From Opitutus sp. GAS368 (GTDB lineage: Bacteria > Verrucomicrobiota > Verrucomicrobiia > Opitutales > Opitutaceae): DNA of 37,926 nucleotides. A program made the translations under genes and the position numbers. The number at the start of each line of letters is the position of its first letter. The stretch's first letter is position 1. Positions 16,439 through 25,148 of this stretch are shown here, piece after piece. The notes beneath the pieces are model-generated. The model ran no database searches. It was not told the DNA's origin and saw only the letters and a list, made by a program, of their open reading frames with translations. The stretch lies in the NCBI GenBank assembly GCA_945874455.1, contig CAMCHO010000023.1, positions 1 to 37,926 on the forward strand, in the 5' to 3' direction.

Positions 16439-16996
16439 ATGCCAGCAGCCAACGATATCCGCCGAGGCCAAGTCATTAAATTCAACGGCGAGCCGCACCT
16501 CGTCATGGAAACCCAACACCGCACGCCAGGAAATCTTCGGGCGTTTGTGCAGGTCAAGATGCGCAATCTTCGCTACGGCAAGGCACTGGACCAACGTTTC
16601 GCTTCGACGGACACCATCGAGGTGCTCGCGACCGAAAAGCGCACCCTCGAGTTCAGCTACGCAGACCGTGACGCGTTCGCATTCATCGATCCGGACACTT
16701 TCGACCAGATCGAACTGAGCGCCGAATTGCTCGGCGATTCGAAGCACTACCTCACCGCTGGCGGCAAATGCGATGTGCTCTTCGTGGACGACAAGCCTTT
16801 GACACTCGAACTGCCTTCGACCGTTGAACTCAAGGTCGTTGAAAGCTCTGACGGCATCAAGGGCGACACCGCCAGCAACGTCCAGAAACCCGCCAAGCTT
16901 GAAACCGGTCTCGTGGTGCAGGTCCCGCTCTTCATCAAAGAAGGCGAGATCATCAAGGTCAGCACCGAAGATGGCAGTTACCTCGGTCGCGCCTAA
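16439..16996 (+). CDS. efp: Elongation factor P with Asn at the tip loop
   Basis: 185 residues from the ATG at 16439; the in-frame ATG at 16373 only adds residues unlike EF-P. EF-P binds between the P and E sites and rescues ribosomes stalled at polyproline. Three domains are visible: KOW-like N-domain (1-65), middle OB domain (about 66-127, FSYADRDAF..IDPDTFDQI) and C-domain (about 128-185, GIKGDTASNVQKPAKLETGL..VPLFI). The tip loop reads TPGNLRAF (29-36): where E. coli has the beta-lysylated Lys34 (PGKGQAF) this protein has Asn32, with Arg34 two residues on. So the EpmA route cannot apply at the usual position. Many secreted proteins here are Pro-rich, so EF-P should matter. Divergent from lpxC-fabZ and followed by a strong terminator at 17038. 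Confidence 0.93.
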   Translation: MPAANDIRRGQVIKFNGEPHLVMETQHRTPGNLRAFVQVKMRNLRYGKALDQRFASTDTIEVLATEKRTLEFSYADRDAFAFIDPDTFDQIELSAELLGDSKHYLTAGGKCDVLFVDDKPLTLELPSTVELKVVESSDGIKGDTASNVQKPAKLETGLVVQVPLFIKEGEIIKVSTEDGSYLGRA

Positions 16997-17037
16997 CTCA
17001 ATTGGCTCCGGGGTGTCCCGGACTGCCGCGAACTCCC

Positions 17038-17065
17038 AGCCTGCAGGAAATCTGCAGGCTTTTTT
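17038..17065 (+). terminator. Rho-independent terminator of efp
   Basis: Perfect 9-bp stem AGCCTGCAG (17038-17046) / CTGCAGGCT (17052-17060), loop of five, then five more T. It lies 42 bases after the efp stop, in the gap to the convergent carbonic anhydrase gene. The T-run is only on the + strand, so it serves efp. Confidence 0.9.
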
Positions 17066-17083
17066 ATTGTCCCAACCGTGGCC

Positions 17084-17731
17084 CTACGAGGCCAGTGCCG
17101 CGATCGCCGATTTGTAACGCACCGCCGCCTCGGCTTGCGTGCTCGCGGTGCATTCAAGATCGCGGAGGAGGCCGTCGCGCAAACCGTAAATCCAGCCATG
17201 CACCGTCAGTTCCTGCCCGCGTAGCCACGCATCGCGCACGATGGAGGTCTGCGTCACGTTAGCGACCTGCTCGACGACGTTGAGTTCGCAGAGGCGCGCG
17301 CTCTGAGCATTTTCATTGGGTAACCGACACAGACAGGCGTCGTGTTTGTCCCGCACGTCCTGCACGTGACGCAGCCAGTTGTCGGCGAGGCCGACCCGCT
17401 CACAGCGAATCGTCGCACGCACACCACCACACCCATAGTGCCCCACCACCATCACGTGCTTCACCTTCAGCACATCCACCGCGAACTGAATGACCGAAAG
17501 GCAATTCAGGTCGGTGTGCACGACCACGTTGGCAATATTGCGATGCACAAAGACCTCCCCGGGGAGCAGGCCGATGATTTCGTTGGCCGGCACGCGGCTG
17601 TCAGAGCAACCGATCCAGAGATACTCGGGATTCTGCTGGCGCGAAAGCTTCTCAAAGAAATCCGGATCGCGGGCGCGAATGTGGTCCGCCCACGCCTTGT
17701 TCTGCTCAAACAGGTGATTGAGGTTGTCCAT
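17084..17731 (-). CDS. can: Beta-class carbonic anhydrase
   Basis: 215 residues, the usual length. It interconverts carbon dioxide and bicarbonate in the cytoplasm. Zinc ligands are all in place and have the same numbers as in E. coli Can: Cys42, Asp44 (with Arg46 in CSDSRV), His98 and Cys101 (GHYGCGG). The segment HRNIANVV (63-70) is typical. No signal peptide, so it supplies bicarbonate for carboxylation reactions inside the cell. It is convergent with efp and stands alone. A 20-base imperfect palindrome directly abuts the start codon (17732-17751). Confidence 0.95.
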   Translation of the reverse strand: MDNLNHLFEQNKAWADHIRARDPDFFEKLSRQQNPEYLWIGCSDSRVPANEIIGLLPGEVFVHRNIANVVVHTDLNCLSVIQFAVDVLKVKHVMVVGHYGCGGVRATIRCERVGLADNWLRHVQDVRDKHDACLCRLPNENAQSARLCELNVVEQVANVTQTSIVRDAWLRGQELTVHGWIYGLRDGLLRDLECTASTQAEAAVRYKSAIAALAS

Positions 17732-17751
17732 GCGAACGCGATCGTTTTCGC
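17732..17751 (-). promoter_or_regulatory. Imperfect palindrome at the carbonic anhydrase start
   Basis: The 20 bases GCGAACGCGATCGTTTTCGC form an imperfect palindrome (8 of 10 positions pair) that touches the ATG of the carbonic anhydrase gene. It could be an operator or a translation-control hairpin. Chance cannot be excluded in DNA this rich in CG. Confidence 0.25.
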
Positions 17752-18059
17752 GTCGGGAAAAATGTCCACCTTCAATCCTGCGGGCCGCTAGACGTCGGGC
17801 CTCGGGCCACCCCTATCGACGACTACGCAAGCGCCGCTGGAGTCGTCGCCTCACATTTCAGGCGATTAGGGCCACGCCCACCGCCGCCGTCCGCCGGCAC
17901 CAGCCGCACGCCACATGGAGGACAGGTCGGGGAGCGTTCGCTAGCGCCGCCGTCTGCATTAACTCGCGGCGGGCGGCGGGCGTCAGCGCGTTGGTTTCTC
18001 CCGAGAAATTAGCGAGCAACGCGAGCCGAGGGAGTGACTCGATGCCGATGAATCCAGAC
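17752..18059. other. Intergenic region with no recognised gene
   Basis: About 310 bases between the start of the carbonic anhydrase gene and the end of the methyltransferase gene, both on the - strand. Short frames here have no recognisable protein features and partly shadow the methyltransferase end. The region should hold the carbonic anhydrase promoter; I could not pick out a convincing -35/-10 pair, tRNA or terminator. Confidence 0.5.
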
Positions 18060-19316
18060 CTAAACGACCCGCGCCCAAAGGACTTTGAGGTACCGGCTTT
18101 CCAAGCAGTTGGAGTAAACCGGGTGGTCAACCCCGGGCCCCGTGCGATCAAAAAACTGCAGTCGCCGGCTCTGCCGATGCGCCGCCTTGATGACGTGCGC
18201 CTCAAAATCTTCCAGCGAGAGCAGTCCCGAGCAAGAGCACGTCACGAAAATCCCGCCCGGTTTCACGAGGGAAATCGCGAGTAAATTGAGGTCCTCGTAT
18301 TTTTGACGCCCCTCCCAATTTCCCGCCGCATCGCGGGTGAAGATGAATTTCGGCGGATCGAGCACCACGACGTCCCATTTTTCTCCGTTTTGCTGCATCT
18401 GGCGCGCGTAGGCAAACGCGTCGGCGTGCACAAACTTTAGCCGAACTTGGTTGAGGTTCGCGTTCCGTTTCGCCTGCTCGAGCGCGACCTCGTCGAGGTC
18501 GACACTCGTCACCTCGGCGGCGCCACCCATGACCTTGGCGTTAAGCGAAAAACCACCGGTGTAGCAACAGAGATCGAGCACCCGCGCGTCTTTGGCGAAT
18601 CGAACCACGGCCCGGCGATTGTCGCGTTGATCGCAGAAAAAACCGGTCTTGTGCCCTTCCGCAAAGTCCACCTCGTAGCGCACGCCGTGCTCCCGGATTT
18701 TCACTTTGGTGGGCGCCGCCGCGTTGGTTTCTTTAAACAACGAAGGCTTGATGCCCTCGAGACTGCCGAGGTCGTGATCCACGTGAACACGCGCAAACTT
18801 CGTTCCGGCCAGCTCGTGCAAGAGCGGCAGCCATGTGGGCAACCGTTGCGCGATGCCGAGGGAGTAAATCTCGCACAGCAGCGTATCTCCGTAGCGGTCG
18901 ATCGTCAGTCCGCTCAGCCCATCACCATCGGAGCTGATCAGGCGATAGGCGTCGGTGGTCTCATCGAGCTTGAAGAGGTCCCGTCGCAATGCGACTGCAC
19001 GACGAATCGCTCCTTCAAAGTAGCTCTCATTGACGGGCTCAGTCGAGTGACACACCACGCGGAGCGGAATCTTCGCGCGCGGATTGAAGAGGCCGCCGCC
19101 CGTAAGGTTGCCGTTCTTGTCGTAAACGTTGACGAAGTCTCCCGGACGCGCGTCCGGGGAACACTGGCCGAGGAGACGTGGAAAAATCGCCGGCTGAAAC
19201 GTAAAATATTTCAACTGCGCCCATGGCTTCGGCCACGCTGAGCGGTCGATCACCGGGGGCGGTGCTTTCGTGGGCTTCTCGGGCGTGAACTCAACATCCT
19301 CGGATTCGTCGGCCAT
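18060..19316 (-). CDS. rlmI: Class I rRNA cytosine-5 methyltransferase, RlmI-like
   Basis: 418 residues from the ATG at 19316; the longer frame needs a TTG at 19364 and adds 16 residues unlike the family. Enzymes of this family methylate a cytosine of 23S rRNA (C1962 in E. coli). An acidic N-terminal extension is followed by a PUA-like RNA-binding domain (about 40-100: PGDFVNVYD, LFNPRAKIPLRV), a linking domain (ISSDGDGLSGLTIDRYGD), the FFCDQRDNR segment, then the Rossmann fold with the SAM-binding DLCCYTGGFSLNA, an acidic VDLDE at the end of the next strand, the DPPKF catalytic motif and CSCSGLL. The match with RlmI/YccW is good along the length. It lies 282 bases after the deoA-family gene and is separated from it by a terminator. 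Confidence 0.88.
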   Translation of the reverse strand: MADESEDVEFTPEKPTKAPPPVIDRSAWPKPWAQLKYFTFQPAIFPRLLGQCSPDARPGDFVNVYDKNGNLTGGGLFNPRAKIPLRVVCHSTEPVNESYFEGAIRRAVALRRDLFKLDETTDAYRLISSDGDGLSGLTIDRYGDTLLCEIYSLGIAQRLPTWLPLLHELAGTKFARVHVDHDLGSLEGIKPSLFKETNAAAPTKVKIREHGVRYEVDFAEGHKTGFFCDQRDNRRAVVRFAKDARVLDLCCYTGGFSLNAKVMGGAAEVTSVDLDEVALEQAKRNANLNQVRLKFVHADAFAYARQMQQNGEKWDVVVLDPPKFIFTRDAAGNWEGRQKYEDLNLLAISLVKPGGIFVTCSCSGLLSLEDFEAHVIKAAHRQSRRLQFFDRTGPGVDHPVYSNCLESRYLKVLWARVV

Positions 19317-19517
19317 TTCGAGTGATTGGGAAGGTCGAAGCTGCACTCGGCAAATTTTATCCAAAAATTCTGAAACGAGCCTTGGCCTCCGGTGCTCGGG
19401 CGCCTGTCTCCCCGCGGAAATTTATTTCTCCGCTCCCGCGGTGTCGGCGGCACGGGTAGTCGCAGTCGCCCGATGCCACCTCCGCCCTCGTCCCTTCGTT
19501 CGGCCACCGGACGGCAT

Positions 19518-19546
19518 AAAAAAACCGACCGAAAATTCCGGTCGGC
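19518..19546 (-). terminator. Rho-independent terminator of the thymidine phosphorylase-family gene
   Basis: On the - strand a 7-bp perfect stem CCGACCG/CGGTCGG (arms at 19539-19545 and 19525-19531) with a 7-base loop is followed by seven T (seen as A at 19518-19524). It lies about 55 bases after the stop of the gene at 19599-20945. Confidence 0.85.
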
Positions 19547-19598
19547 TTTGAAGCATCGGTCAAACGCGGCGAGTGCGCCGCGTCTCCAGCACACACCC

Positions 19599-20945
19599 TT
19601 ACGCCACCCGCTCGACGATGAGCGGCGGAGGCGTCGGCCGCTTCGGAGCGAGCCGGTAGGCGTTCTTGAAGTGATCGAGCGCCTGCTCGAGCTTCGCTTC
19701 GTCGTTGTAGTGAATCATCATGAGCGGCTCACCTTGTTTCACCTGCGTGCCGACCTTCTTAATTTCAGAAACACCGACGGAGTAGTCGATCTTGTCGCCT
19801 GCGGCGTTCTTACCCGCACCGAGGATATGCACGCCGTGCGCAATCATGGCGGCGTTAATGGTATGAACATAGCCGCGCTTGGGCGCGGGCAATTTGCGGA
19901 TATGTTTCGCCACCGGGAATTTTTCAGGATGATCGATGAACGTCGTATCGCCACCTTGGGCTTTGATCAGATCTTTGAACTTTTCGAGCGCCGAACCATC
20001 GGTCAGATGCCGCTGAACCGTCTGCTTCGCGGAGAGCGTGGATCCTGCGACGCCGGCCAGGCGGACGATCTCCATGCCGAGCTTCAGGACGAGTTCCTTC
20101 ATGTCTTCCGGACCTCCGCCCGTTAGGAGTTGAATCGCTTCCTTCACTTCAAGCGACGTACCGACGCTATCACCGAGCGGCTGGTTCATATCTGTCACCA
20201 AGGCGACGCAACGGCGCTTCATGGAGCGACCGACGCGCGTCATCGAGCGAGCGAGCTGCTTCGCCTGCTCGAGATCCTTGATGAACGAGCCGTTGCCCCA
20301 CTTCACATCAATCACGAGGCCCTCGGAGCCTTCGGCGAGTTTCTTCGAAAGCACACTGCCGGTAATGAGCGGGAGGCTCGGAATCGTGCCAGTCTCTTTT
20401 CGCAGGGCGTAGAACTTGGCCTCGACCGGAGCGAGGTCCTCGGTCTGGGCGATGATCGCGCCGCCGATTTTGGCCAACTGAGAGACGAACTGCTCGTTCG
20501 TTAGGTGGCACTTGAAACCGGGCACAGAGGAGAGTTTTTCCAAGGTATTGATGACGTAATCGTGCTCGACGCCACACATCATCGGAACCACGACGCCCGC
20601 CGCCATCGCCAAGGGGACCAACACGAGCGAGGTTTTGTCGCCGACGCCACCCGTAGAGTATTTATCGATCTTCGGCTTCGCGATGAGTGAGAGGTCAACG
20701 ACCTCTCCGGACAGCATCATTTCTTCCGTGAGATCGGCCGTTTCCTGAGCGGACATACCCGAGAAATAGATCGCCATCGCCAACGCAGCCAATTGATGCC
20801 GCGGCATTTCACCATCCAGCGTGCTGTCGATGATAAAGCGGATTTCTTCCTGATTGAACTCACCACCGTCACGCTTTTTTTCGATCAAGAACTCGAAAGT
20901 AGGCTTAATAAACCGACGGGTTGGAATGTTTCGTTTGCTTGTCAT
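19599..20945 (-). CDS. deoA: Thymidine/pyrimidine-nucleoside phosphorylase family protein with altered signature loop
   Basis: 448 residues, the family's usual length. True thymidine phosphorylases split thymidine with phosphate to thymine and deoxyribose 1-phosphate in the cytoplasm. The phosphate loop KYSTGGVGDKTS (95-106), the YALR segment and ITGSVLSKK, which hold the E. coli Tyr168, Arg171, Ser186 and Lys190 equivalents, are conserved, and so is the glycosyltransferase 3 fold layout. But the family signature, SGRGLGHTGGT in E. coli with catalytic His85, reads CGVEHDYVINT here (124-134), in a gap-free alignment flanked by PMM and LEKLSSVPGF. The key His is replaced by Tyr130, with a His two residues earlier. 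DVKWGNGSF is also unusual for DVKxGSGAF. So substrate or activity may differ. Transcribed alone, divergent from argS, with its own terminator. Family sure, activity open. Confidence 0.8.
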   Translation of the reverse strand: MTSKRNIPTRRFIKPTFEFLIEKKRDGGEFNQEEIRFIIDSTLDGEMPRHQLAALAMAIYFSGMSAQETADLTEEMMLSGEVVDLSLIAKPKIDKYSTGGVGDKTSLVLVPLAMAAGVVVPMMCGVEHDYVINTLEKLSSVPGFKCHLTNEQFVSQLAKIGGAIIAQTEDLAPVEAKFYALRKETGTIPSLPLITGSVLSKKLAEGSEGLVIDVKWGNGSFIKDLEQAKQLARSMTRVGRSMKRRCVALVTDMNQPLGDSVGTSLEVKEAIQLLTGGGPEDMKELVLKLGMEIVRLAGVAGSTLSAKQTVQRHLTDGSALEKFKDLIKAQGGDTTFIDHPEKFPVAKHIRKLPAPKRGYVHTINAAMIAHGVHILGAGKNAAGDKIDYSVGVSEIKKVGTQVKQGEPLMMIHYNDEAKLEQALDHFKNAYRLAPKRPTPPPLIVERVA

Positions 20946-21300
20946 GAGTAATGTATAAGGATCGACGGACGTGGCCCCCAGCGCGGAGAAATTTGCGATC
21001 CAATGGAGTTCATGTCGGAAGTCGAGCCAAAATTCCCTCCGAAATTCCTCCCCGCGCAGCGCTCACCAGGTGCTGTCCGCCGGATAAAACCGCCTCAGTC
21101 ATCACGTGCAAAACCCAGTATTGGACCGAGGGTCCGTTCGCCCGCGACCGCCCCTCTCTGCGGATGGTAGCACCCGCTGGGAAACTCCCCGAGGTGAGCG
21201 TCCAGCGTTCGTCGGCATCGTCCCTCACGAGCTTTCGCGGCCAAGCCAATCGCCAACTCCACGCTTGCGCGCCCGCCGCGCGATTTCGTTTCCTCACCAA
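20946..21300. other. Divergent intergenic region before argS
   Basis: About 355 bases between the divergent deoA-family gene and argS. The argS frame stays open upstream to 21106, but the added residues do not resemble an arginyl-tRNA synthetase. The region must hold both promoters; I see no clear hairpin, riboswitch or T-box-like element. Confidence 0.5.
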
Positions 21301-23085
21301 ATGCACGTCGCTTTCCATCTTGCCGTCGACCTCGACACGTCCCTGCGGACCGCCGCTACTACGGCCGGACTGGCGGACGCCGCCGCCTTCACCCCCGAGG
21401 TGCGCACCGCCGACCCCAAGCATGGCGACTTTCAAGCCAACGGCACGCTCGGCTACGCCAAGGCGCGCAAACTCAACCCCCGCGCCACCGCCGAACAACT
21501 CGTCGCCGCCCTCCCCGCCTCCGTTCGCGATGCCTACGAGGTCAGCATCGCGGGGCCCGGTTTCATCAATTTCACTCTCAAACCCGCCGCACTCCTCGCC
21601 TGGCTGCAGTCTTTTTCCACGCCTGAGGCGCTGGCCACAGGTGCCGCCGCCGCCCACGCTGGCCAAACTTGGGTGGTCGATTACTCCTCACCGAACACCG
21701 CAAAGCAAATGCACGTCGGCCACCTCCGCTCGGCCGTGATCGGCGAGGCGATTTGCCGTCTGCTGGCTTTCACGGGCGCGCGCGTCATCCGCGACAACCA
21801 CCTCGGCGATTGGGGCACCCAATTCGGCAAACTCATCTACGGTTACAAACGCTGGGTAAACGCGGAGGCACTCGCCGCCGACGCGATCGAAGAACTCGAG
21901 CGCGTTTACAAACTCGGCCATGCCGCCACCCCCGATGACTCTCCGGAACTCGACGAAGCGCGCCGCGAGCTCGTCGCTCTCCAAAACGGCGACCCCACCA
22001 ACGTCGCGCTCTGGAAATCGTTCTCCGAGGTCAGCCTCGCCGCTTTTCAAAAAATCTACGACCGCCTCGGTATCCAGTTCGACTACCATCTCGGCGAATC
22101 GTTCTACAACGACCAGGTCGAACGGATCTACCGCGAACTGACCGCAACCACCCCGCCGCTCGCCGAAATCAGCGAGGGCGCCCTCGTCGTTTTCCACCCC
22201 GAGCACCCGCGTTTCAAAACCCAGCCGTTCTTGGTGCGCAAGGCCGACGGTGCTTCCAACTACGCCTCCACCGATCTCGCGACCGCGCTCTACCGCACCG
22301 AGCACTTCCGGGCCGATGGCATCGTCGTCGTCACGGATTTCCGCCAAGGGGACCACTTCGAGCAACTCTTCCTCACCGTAAAAAAGTGGTTCGTGGCGAA
22401 AAACTACCGTCTGCCGGAGTTGCATCACGTCACCTTTGGCGCCGTCACCGGCGAAGACGGCAAGGCCCTCAAAACCCGTGACGGCGGCGTCATCAAACTC
22501 AAGGCCCTCCTCGACGAAGCCGAGGAACGCGCCCACGCCATCGTCACCGCAAAAAATACCGAGCGCCCCGAGGCCGATCAGTTCTCCGCGGAAGCCTGCC
22601 GCACCATCGCGCAGACCGTGGGCATCGCTTCCGTCCAATACGCCGACCTCTCGCAAAACCGCAGCAGCAACTACGTCTTCTCCTGGGACAAGATGCTCGC
22701 CCTCGACGGCAACACCGCACCCTACCTGCTCTACGCCGTCGCGCGCATCCACTCGATCTTCCGCAAGGCCGGCGTCACTCCCGCCGAGCTCGCGCTCAAC
22801 GCCACCGCCACCGCACCGGAGACGCCCGCCGAAATCATGCTCGCGCGCAAACTGGCAAAATTCCCCGACGCGCTTCGGATCGCCGGCGAGAGTCTGCGTC
22901 CGCACTTTCTCTGCCTCTACCTCTTCGAACTCGCCGGTGACTACAGCTCGTTCAACAGTGCGGATAAAGTGCTCGTCGATGATCCGGTCCTCCGCGCTCG
23001 CCGCCTGATGCTCTGCGCCCGGACGCTGCTGACACTCGAAACCGGTCTTCACCTGCTCGGCCTCCGCACCCTCACGCGCATGTAG
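21301..23085 (+). CDS. argS: Arginyl-tRNA synthetase
   Basis: 594 residues from the ATG at 21301, chosen because MHVAFHLAVDLD begins the family's N-terminal domain and the 65 in-frame residues upstream have no family character. It charges tRNA-Arg with arginine using ATP. The N-terminal additional domain (about 1-115) recognises the tRNA D-loop; the class I Rossmann domain carries the HIGH motif as HVGH in SPNTAKQMHVGHLRS (about 130-144). The KMSK equivalent is degenerate (KALKTRDGGVIKL), as in many arginyl enzymes. The helical anticodon-binding domain ends in the typical TLLTLETGLHLLGL..TRM. Single-gene unit, convergent with the PII gene at 23204. No Shine-Dalgarno site. Confidence 0.96.
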   Translation: MHVAFHLAVDLDTSLRTAATTAGLADAAAFTPEVRTADPKHGDFQANGTLGYAKARKLNPRATAEQLVAALPASVRDAYEVSIAGPGFINFTLKPAALLAWLQSFSTPEALATGAAAAHAGQTWVVDYSSPNTAKQMHVGHLRSAVIGEAICRLLAFTGARVIRDNHLGDWGTQFGKLIYGYKRWVNAEALAADAIEELERVYKLGHAATPDDSPELDEARRELVALQNGDPTNVALWKSFSEVSLAAFQKIYDRLGIQFDYHLGESFYNDQVERIYRELTATTPPLAEISEGALVVFHPEHPRFKTQPFLVRKADGASNYASTDLATALYRTEHFRADGIVVVTDFRQGDHFEQLFLTVKKWFVAKNYRLPELHHVTFGAVTGEDGKALKTRDGGVIKLKALLDEAEERAHAIVTAKNTERPEADQFSAEACRTIAQTVGIASVQYADLSQNRSSNYVFSWDKMLALDGNTAPYLLYAVARIHSIFRKAGVTPAELALNATATAPETPAEIMLARKLAKFPDALRIAGESLRPHFLCLYLFELAGDYSSFNSADKVLVDDPVLRARRLMLCARTLLTLETGLHLLGLRTLTRM

Positions 23086-23139
23086 TCGACGGTGGTCGGA
23101 ACCCGCGCGGCACCCTGTAAACGGCAGGCGTCAGCCGAC

Positions 23140-23173
23140 AAAAAAGCCGGCATCGCATGCGCGACGCCGGCTT
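23140..23173 (-). terminator. Terminator at the end of the ammonium/PII cluster
   Basis: Read on the - strand, an 8-bp stem AAGCCGGC / GCCGGCTT (arms 23166-23173 and 23144-23151) continues inward with four more pairs after one mismatch, and is followed by a T-run (A at 23140-23145). It lies about 30 bases after the stop of the last PII gene. On the + strand no T-run follows, so it serves argS poorly. Confidence 0.8.
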
Positions 23174-23203
23174 GAGAATCAGGGCACCGTGGTTCGGGCG
23201 ACT

Positions 23204-23554
<351 letters not shown>

Positions 23555-23574
23555 TTAATGATGGGTCCGTGCAC

Positions 23575-25107
23575 TCAGGACTTCGACTCGTAGATATAAC
23601 CTTCTTCACCATGATCACTGAGGTCGAGACCTTCTTGTTCGGCCTCCACCGAAGGACGAAGTCCTACGACGGCCTTCACGATGAGGGCGATGATCACGGT
23701 CGCGACGGACGCCACGACCAACGTGATGCCGATCGCCTTGATTTGCTCAATCCAGAGCGTCTTGCCGACGACGTCCTTGAGATTCGTACTCAGGTTGGCA
23801 TTGACGGCAGGCGTGGCAAAAACACCGGCCAACAACGCACCCAACGTGCCGCCCACTGCATGGACGCCGAAGGTATCAAGGGCGTCATCGTAGCCAAACA
23901 TCGCTTTGAGCTTCGTCACCGCGAAGAACGGAATCGCCCCAGCAAGGATGCCGACCCACATGGCCGAGGTGCTGTCGATAAATCCGCAAGCGGGCGTCAC
24001 CACGACGAGACCGGAGACGGCACCCGAGCAGAGCCCGAGGACGCTGGCCTTCTTGCGGGTGAGGTATTCGAGGAGGGCCCAGACTGAGGCCGCGACACCG
24101 GTCGCGAGCGTGGTGGTGGTAAAGGCGTTGGCGGCGACACCATCGGCGGCGGCGGCAGAGCCAGCATTAAACCCATACCAGCCGACCCAGAGCATTCCGG
24201 TACCGACCATGCAGAGGACGAGGCTGTGCGGAAGCATCGGAGTTTTTCCGAAGCCAAGGCGCTTACCCACGAGCATGCAGAGAATCAGCGCTGACCACCC
24301 AGAGGACATGTGCACCACGGTGCCGCCAGCGAAGTCGATGGCTTTGATGGCCGCGCCGGCGTTCCACACGCCGTTCATGAAGCCATTGACGCCCCACACC
24401 ATGTGCGCGAGCGGGAAGTAGACCAAAAACATCCAGCCGGTCATGAAGAGAATCATGGCGGAGAATTTCATGCGCTCGGCGATCGCACCCACGATCAGGG
24501 CGGGCGTGATAATCGCGAACATCATCTGATACATCGCGAATACATTCTGCGAAACCCAGAAGGCGTAGTCCGTGTTCGGCGCGCTATCGACGCCTTTCAA
24601 AAAGAAGAATTCCGAGCCACCGAGGAACGGGCTGTTGAAGCTCTTCCCGAAAACCAAGCTGTAACCAAAAGCCCACCACAAGATAGTGACGAGGCCGGCC
24701 AAGCTCAGACACTGCGCCATGACCGACAGGACGTTCTTCGTGCGGACCAAGCCGCCGTAAAAGAGGGCCAGACCGGGCAGCGTCATGAAAAGCACGAGCG
24801 CCGCGCTCGTCATCATCCATGCGTTGTGACCGGGACCAGCGACACCCACGGAAGGAGTCGTCAGTCCAGCCGGGATGGTCAGGTTGCCGTCCTTATCTTT
24901 CGGTCCGACTTTTAACGCCGCCGAAGGGTCGCCGTTGCCGATATAGGCTTCGAGACCGGCGATGCGCTGCTCCAGCGTCGGAGCCGGAGGCGGCGGAGGC
25001 GTAGCGGCTGCGGGAGCAGCAGCTTGGGCAAAAGCAGACACGGTGGCCGCGAGCGCCAGACATGCCGCGAAGAGCGATCTGAAGGGTTTGATTCGAAGTG
25101 TATTCAT
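23575..25107 (-). CDS. amtB: Ammonium transporter Amt, copy 1
   Basis: 510 residues. Trimeric inner-membrane channel for ammonium/ammonia. A long N-terminal signal peptide and Ala/Pro linker (1-40) are followed by a predicted periplasmic coiled segment (LEQRIAGLEAYI) before the 11 transmembrane helices, which start near GHNAWMMTSAALVLF. The twin pore histidines are seen in FPLAHMVWG and DTFGVHAVGG; the family signature DFAGGTVVHMSSG is intact. The cytoplasmic tail ends EAEQEGLDLSDHGEEGYIY, where PII regulation would act. A sigma-54-like -24/-12 element lies just upstream and a small hairpin (25108-25125) touches the ATG. Followed after 32 bases by a PII gene. The extra N-terminal region of about 90 residues before helix 1 is longer than in E. 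coli AmtB. Confidence 0.95.
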   Translation of the reverse strand: MNTLRIKPFRSLFAACLALAATVSAFAQAAAPAAATPPPPPAPTLEQRIAGLEAYIGNGDPSAALKVGPKDKDGNLTIPAGLTTPSVGVAGPGHNAWMMTSAALVLFMTLPGLALFYGGLVRTKNVLSVMAQCLSLAGLVTILWWAFGYSLVFGKSFNSPFLGGSEFFFLKGVDSAPNTDYAFWVSQNVFAMYQMMFAIITPALIVGAIAERMKFSAMILFMTGWMFLVYFPLAHMVWGVNGFMNGVWNAGAAIKAIDFAGGTVVHMSSGWSALILCMLVGKRLGFGKTPMLPHSLVLCMVGTGMLWVGWYGFNAGSAAAADGVAANAFTTTTLATGVAASVWALLEYLTRKKASVLGLCSGAVSGLVVVTPACGFIDSTSAMWVGILAGAIPFFAVTKLKAMFGYDDALDTFGVHAVGGTLGALLAGVFATPAVNANLSTNLKDVVGKTLWIEQIKAIGITLVVASVATVIIALIVKAVVGLRPSVEAEQEGLDLSDHGEEGYIYESKS

Positions 25108-25125
25108 AGGGTTGGACGCAACCCT
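25108..25125 (-). promoter_or_regulatory. Small hairpin at the amt copy 1 start
   Basis: A 6-bp inverted repeat (AGGGTT 25108-25113, AACCCT 25120-25125, loop of six) abuts the start codon of the first Amt gene. It would lie in the very short leader predicted from the sigma-54-like element and leaves no room for a Shine-Dalgarno site. It may influence translation, or be chance. Confidence 0.3.
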
Positions 25126-25129
25126 TGAT

Positions 25130-25148
25130 TAGCAAAATCGATGCCGCA
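25130..25148 (-). promoter_or_regulatory. Candidate sigma-54 (-24/-12) promoter of amt copy 1
   Basis: Read on the - strand the site is TGCGGCATCGATTTTGCTA: GG, ten bases, then GC, the fixed spacing of sigma-54 promoters, with GGCA at -24 and TTGCT at -12. It differs from the consensus at two positions of the -24 box. Transcription would start near 25120, about 13 bases before the ATG. Nitrogen control of amt genes through sigma-54 is established in proteobacteria, and the position fits. No activator site was identified. Confidence 0.45.

Noticed and set aside
19317-19364. TTG start giving a longer rRNA methyltransferase
   Set aside because: The extra 16 residues have no match to the family and an ATG at 19316 is available.
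21106-21300. N-terminal extension of argS by 65 codons
   Set aside because: The added residues are Arg/Pro-rich and do not resemble any synthetase; the family's N-terminal domain begins at the ATG at 21301.
20946-21300. Riboswitch or T-box upstream of argS
   Set aside because: No conserved T-box core, specifier stem or terminator-antiterminator pair could be drawn by eye.
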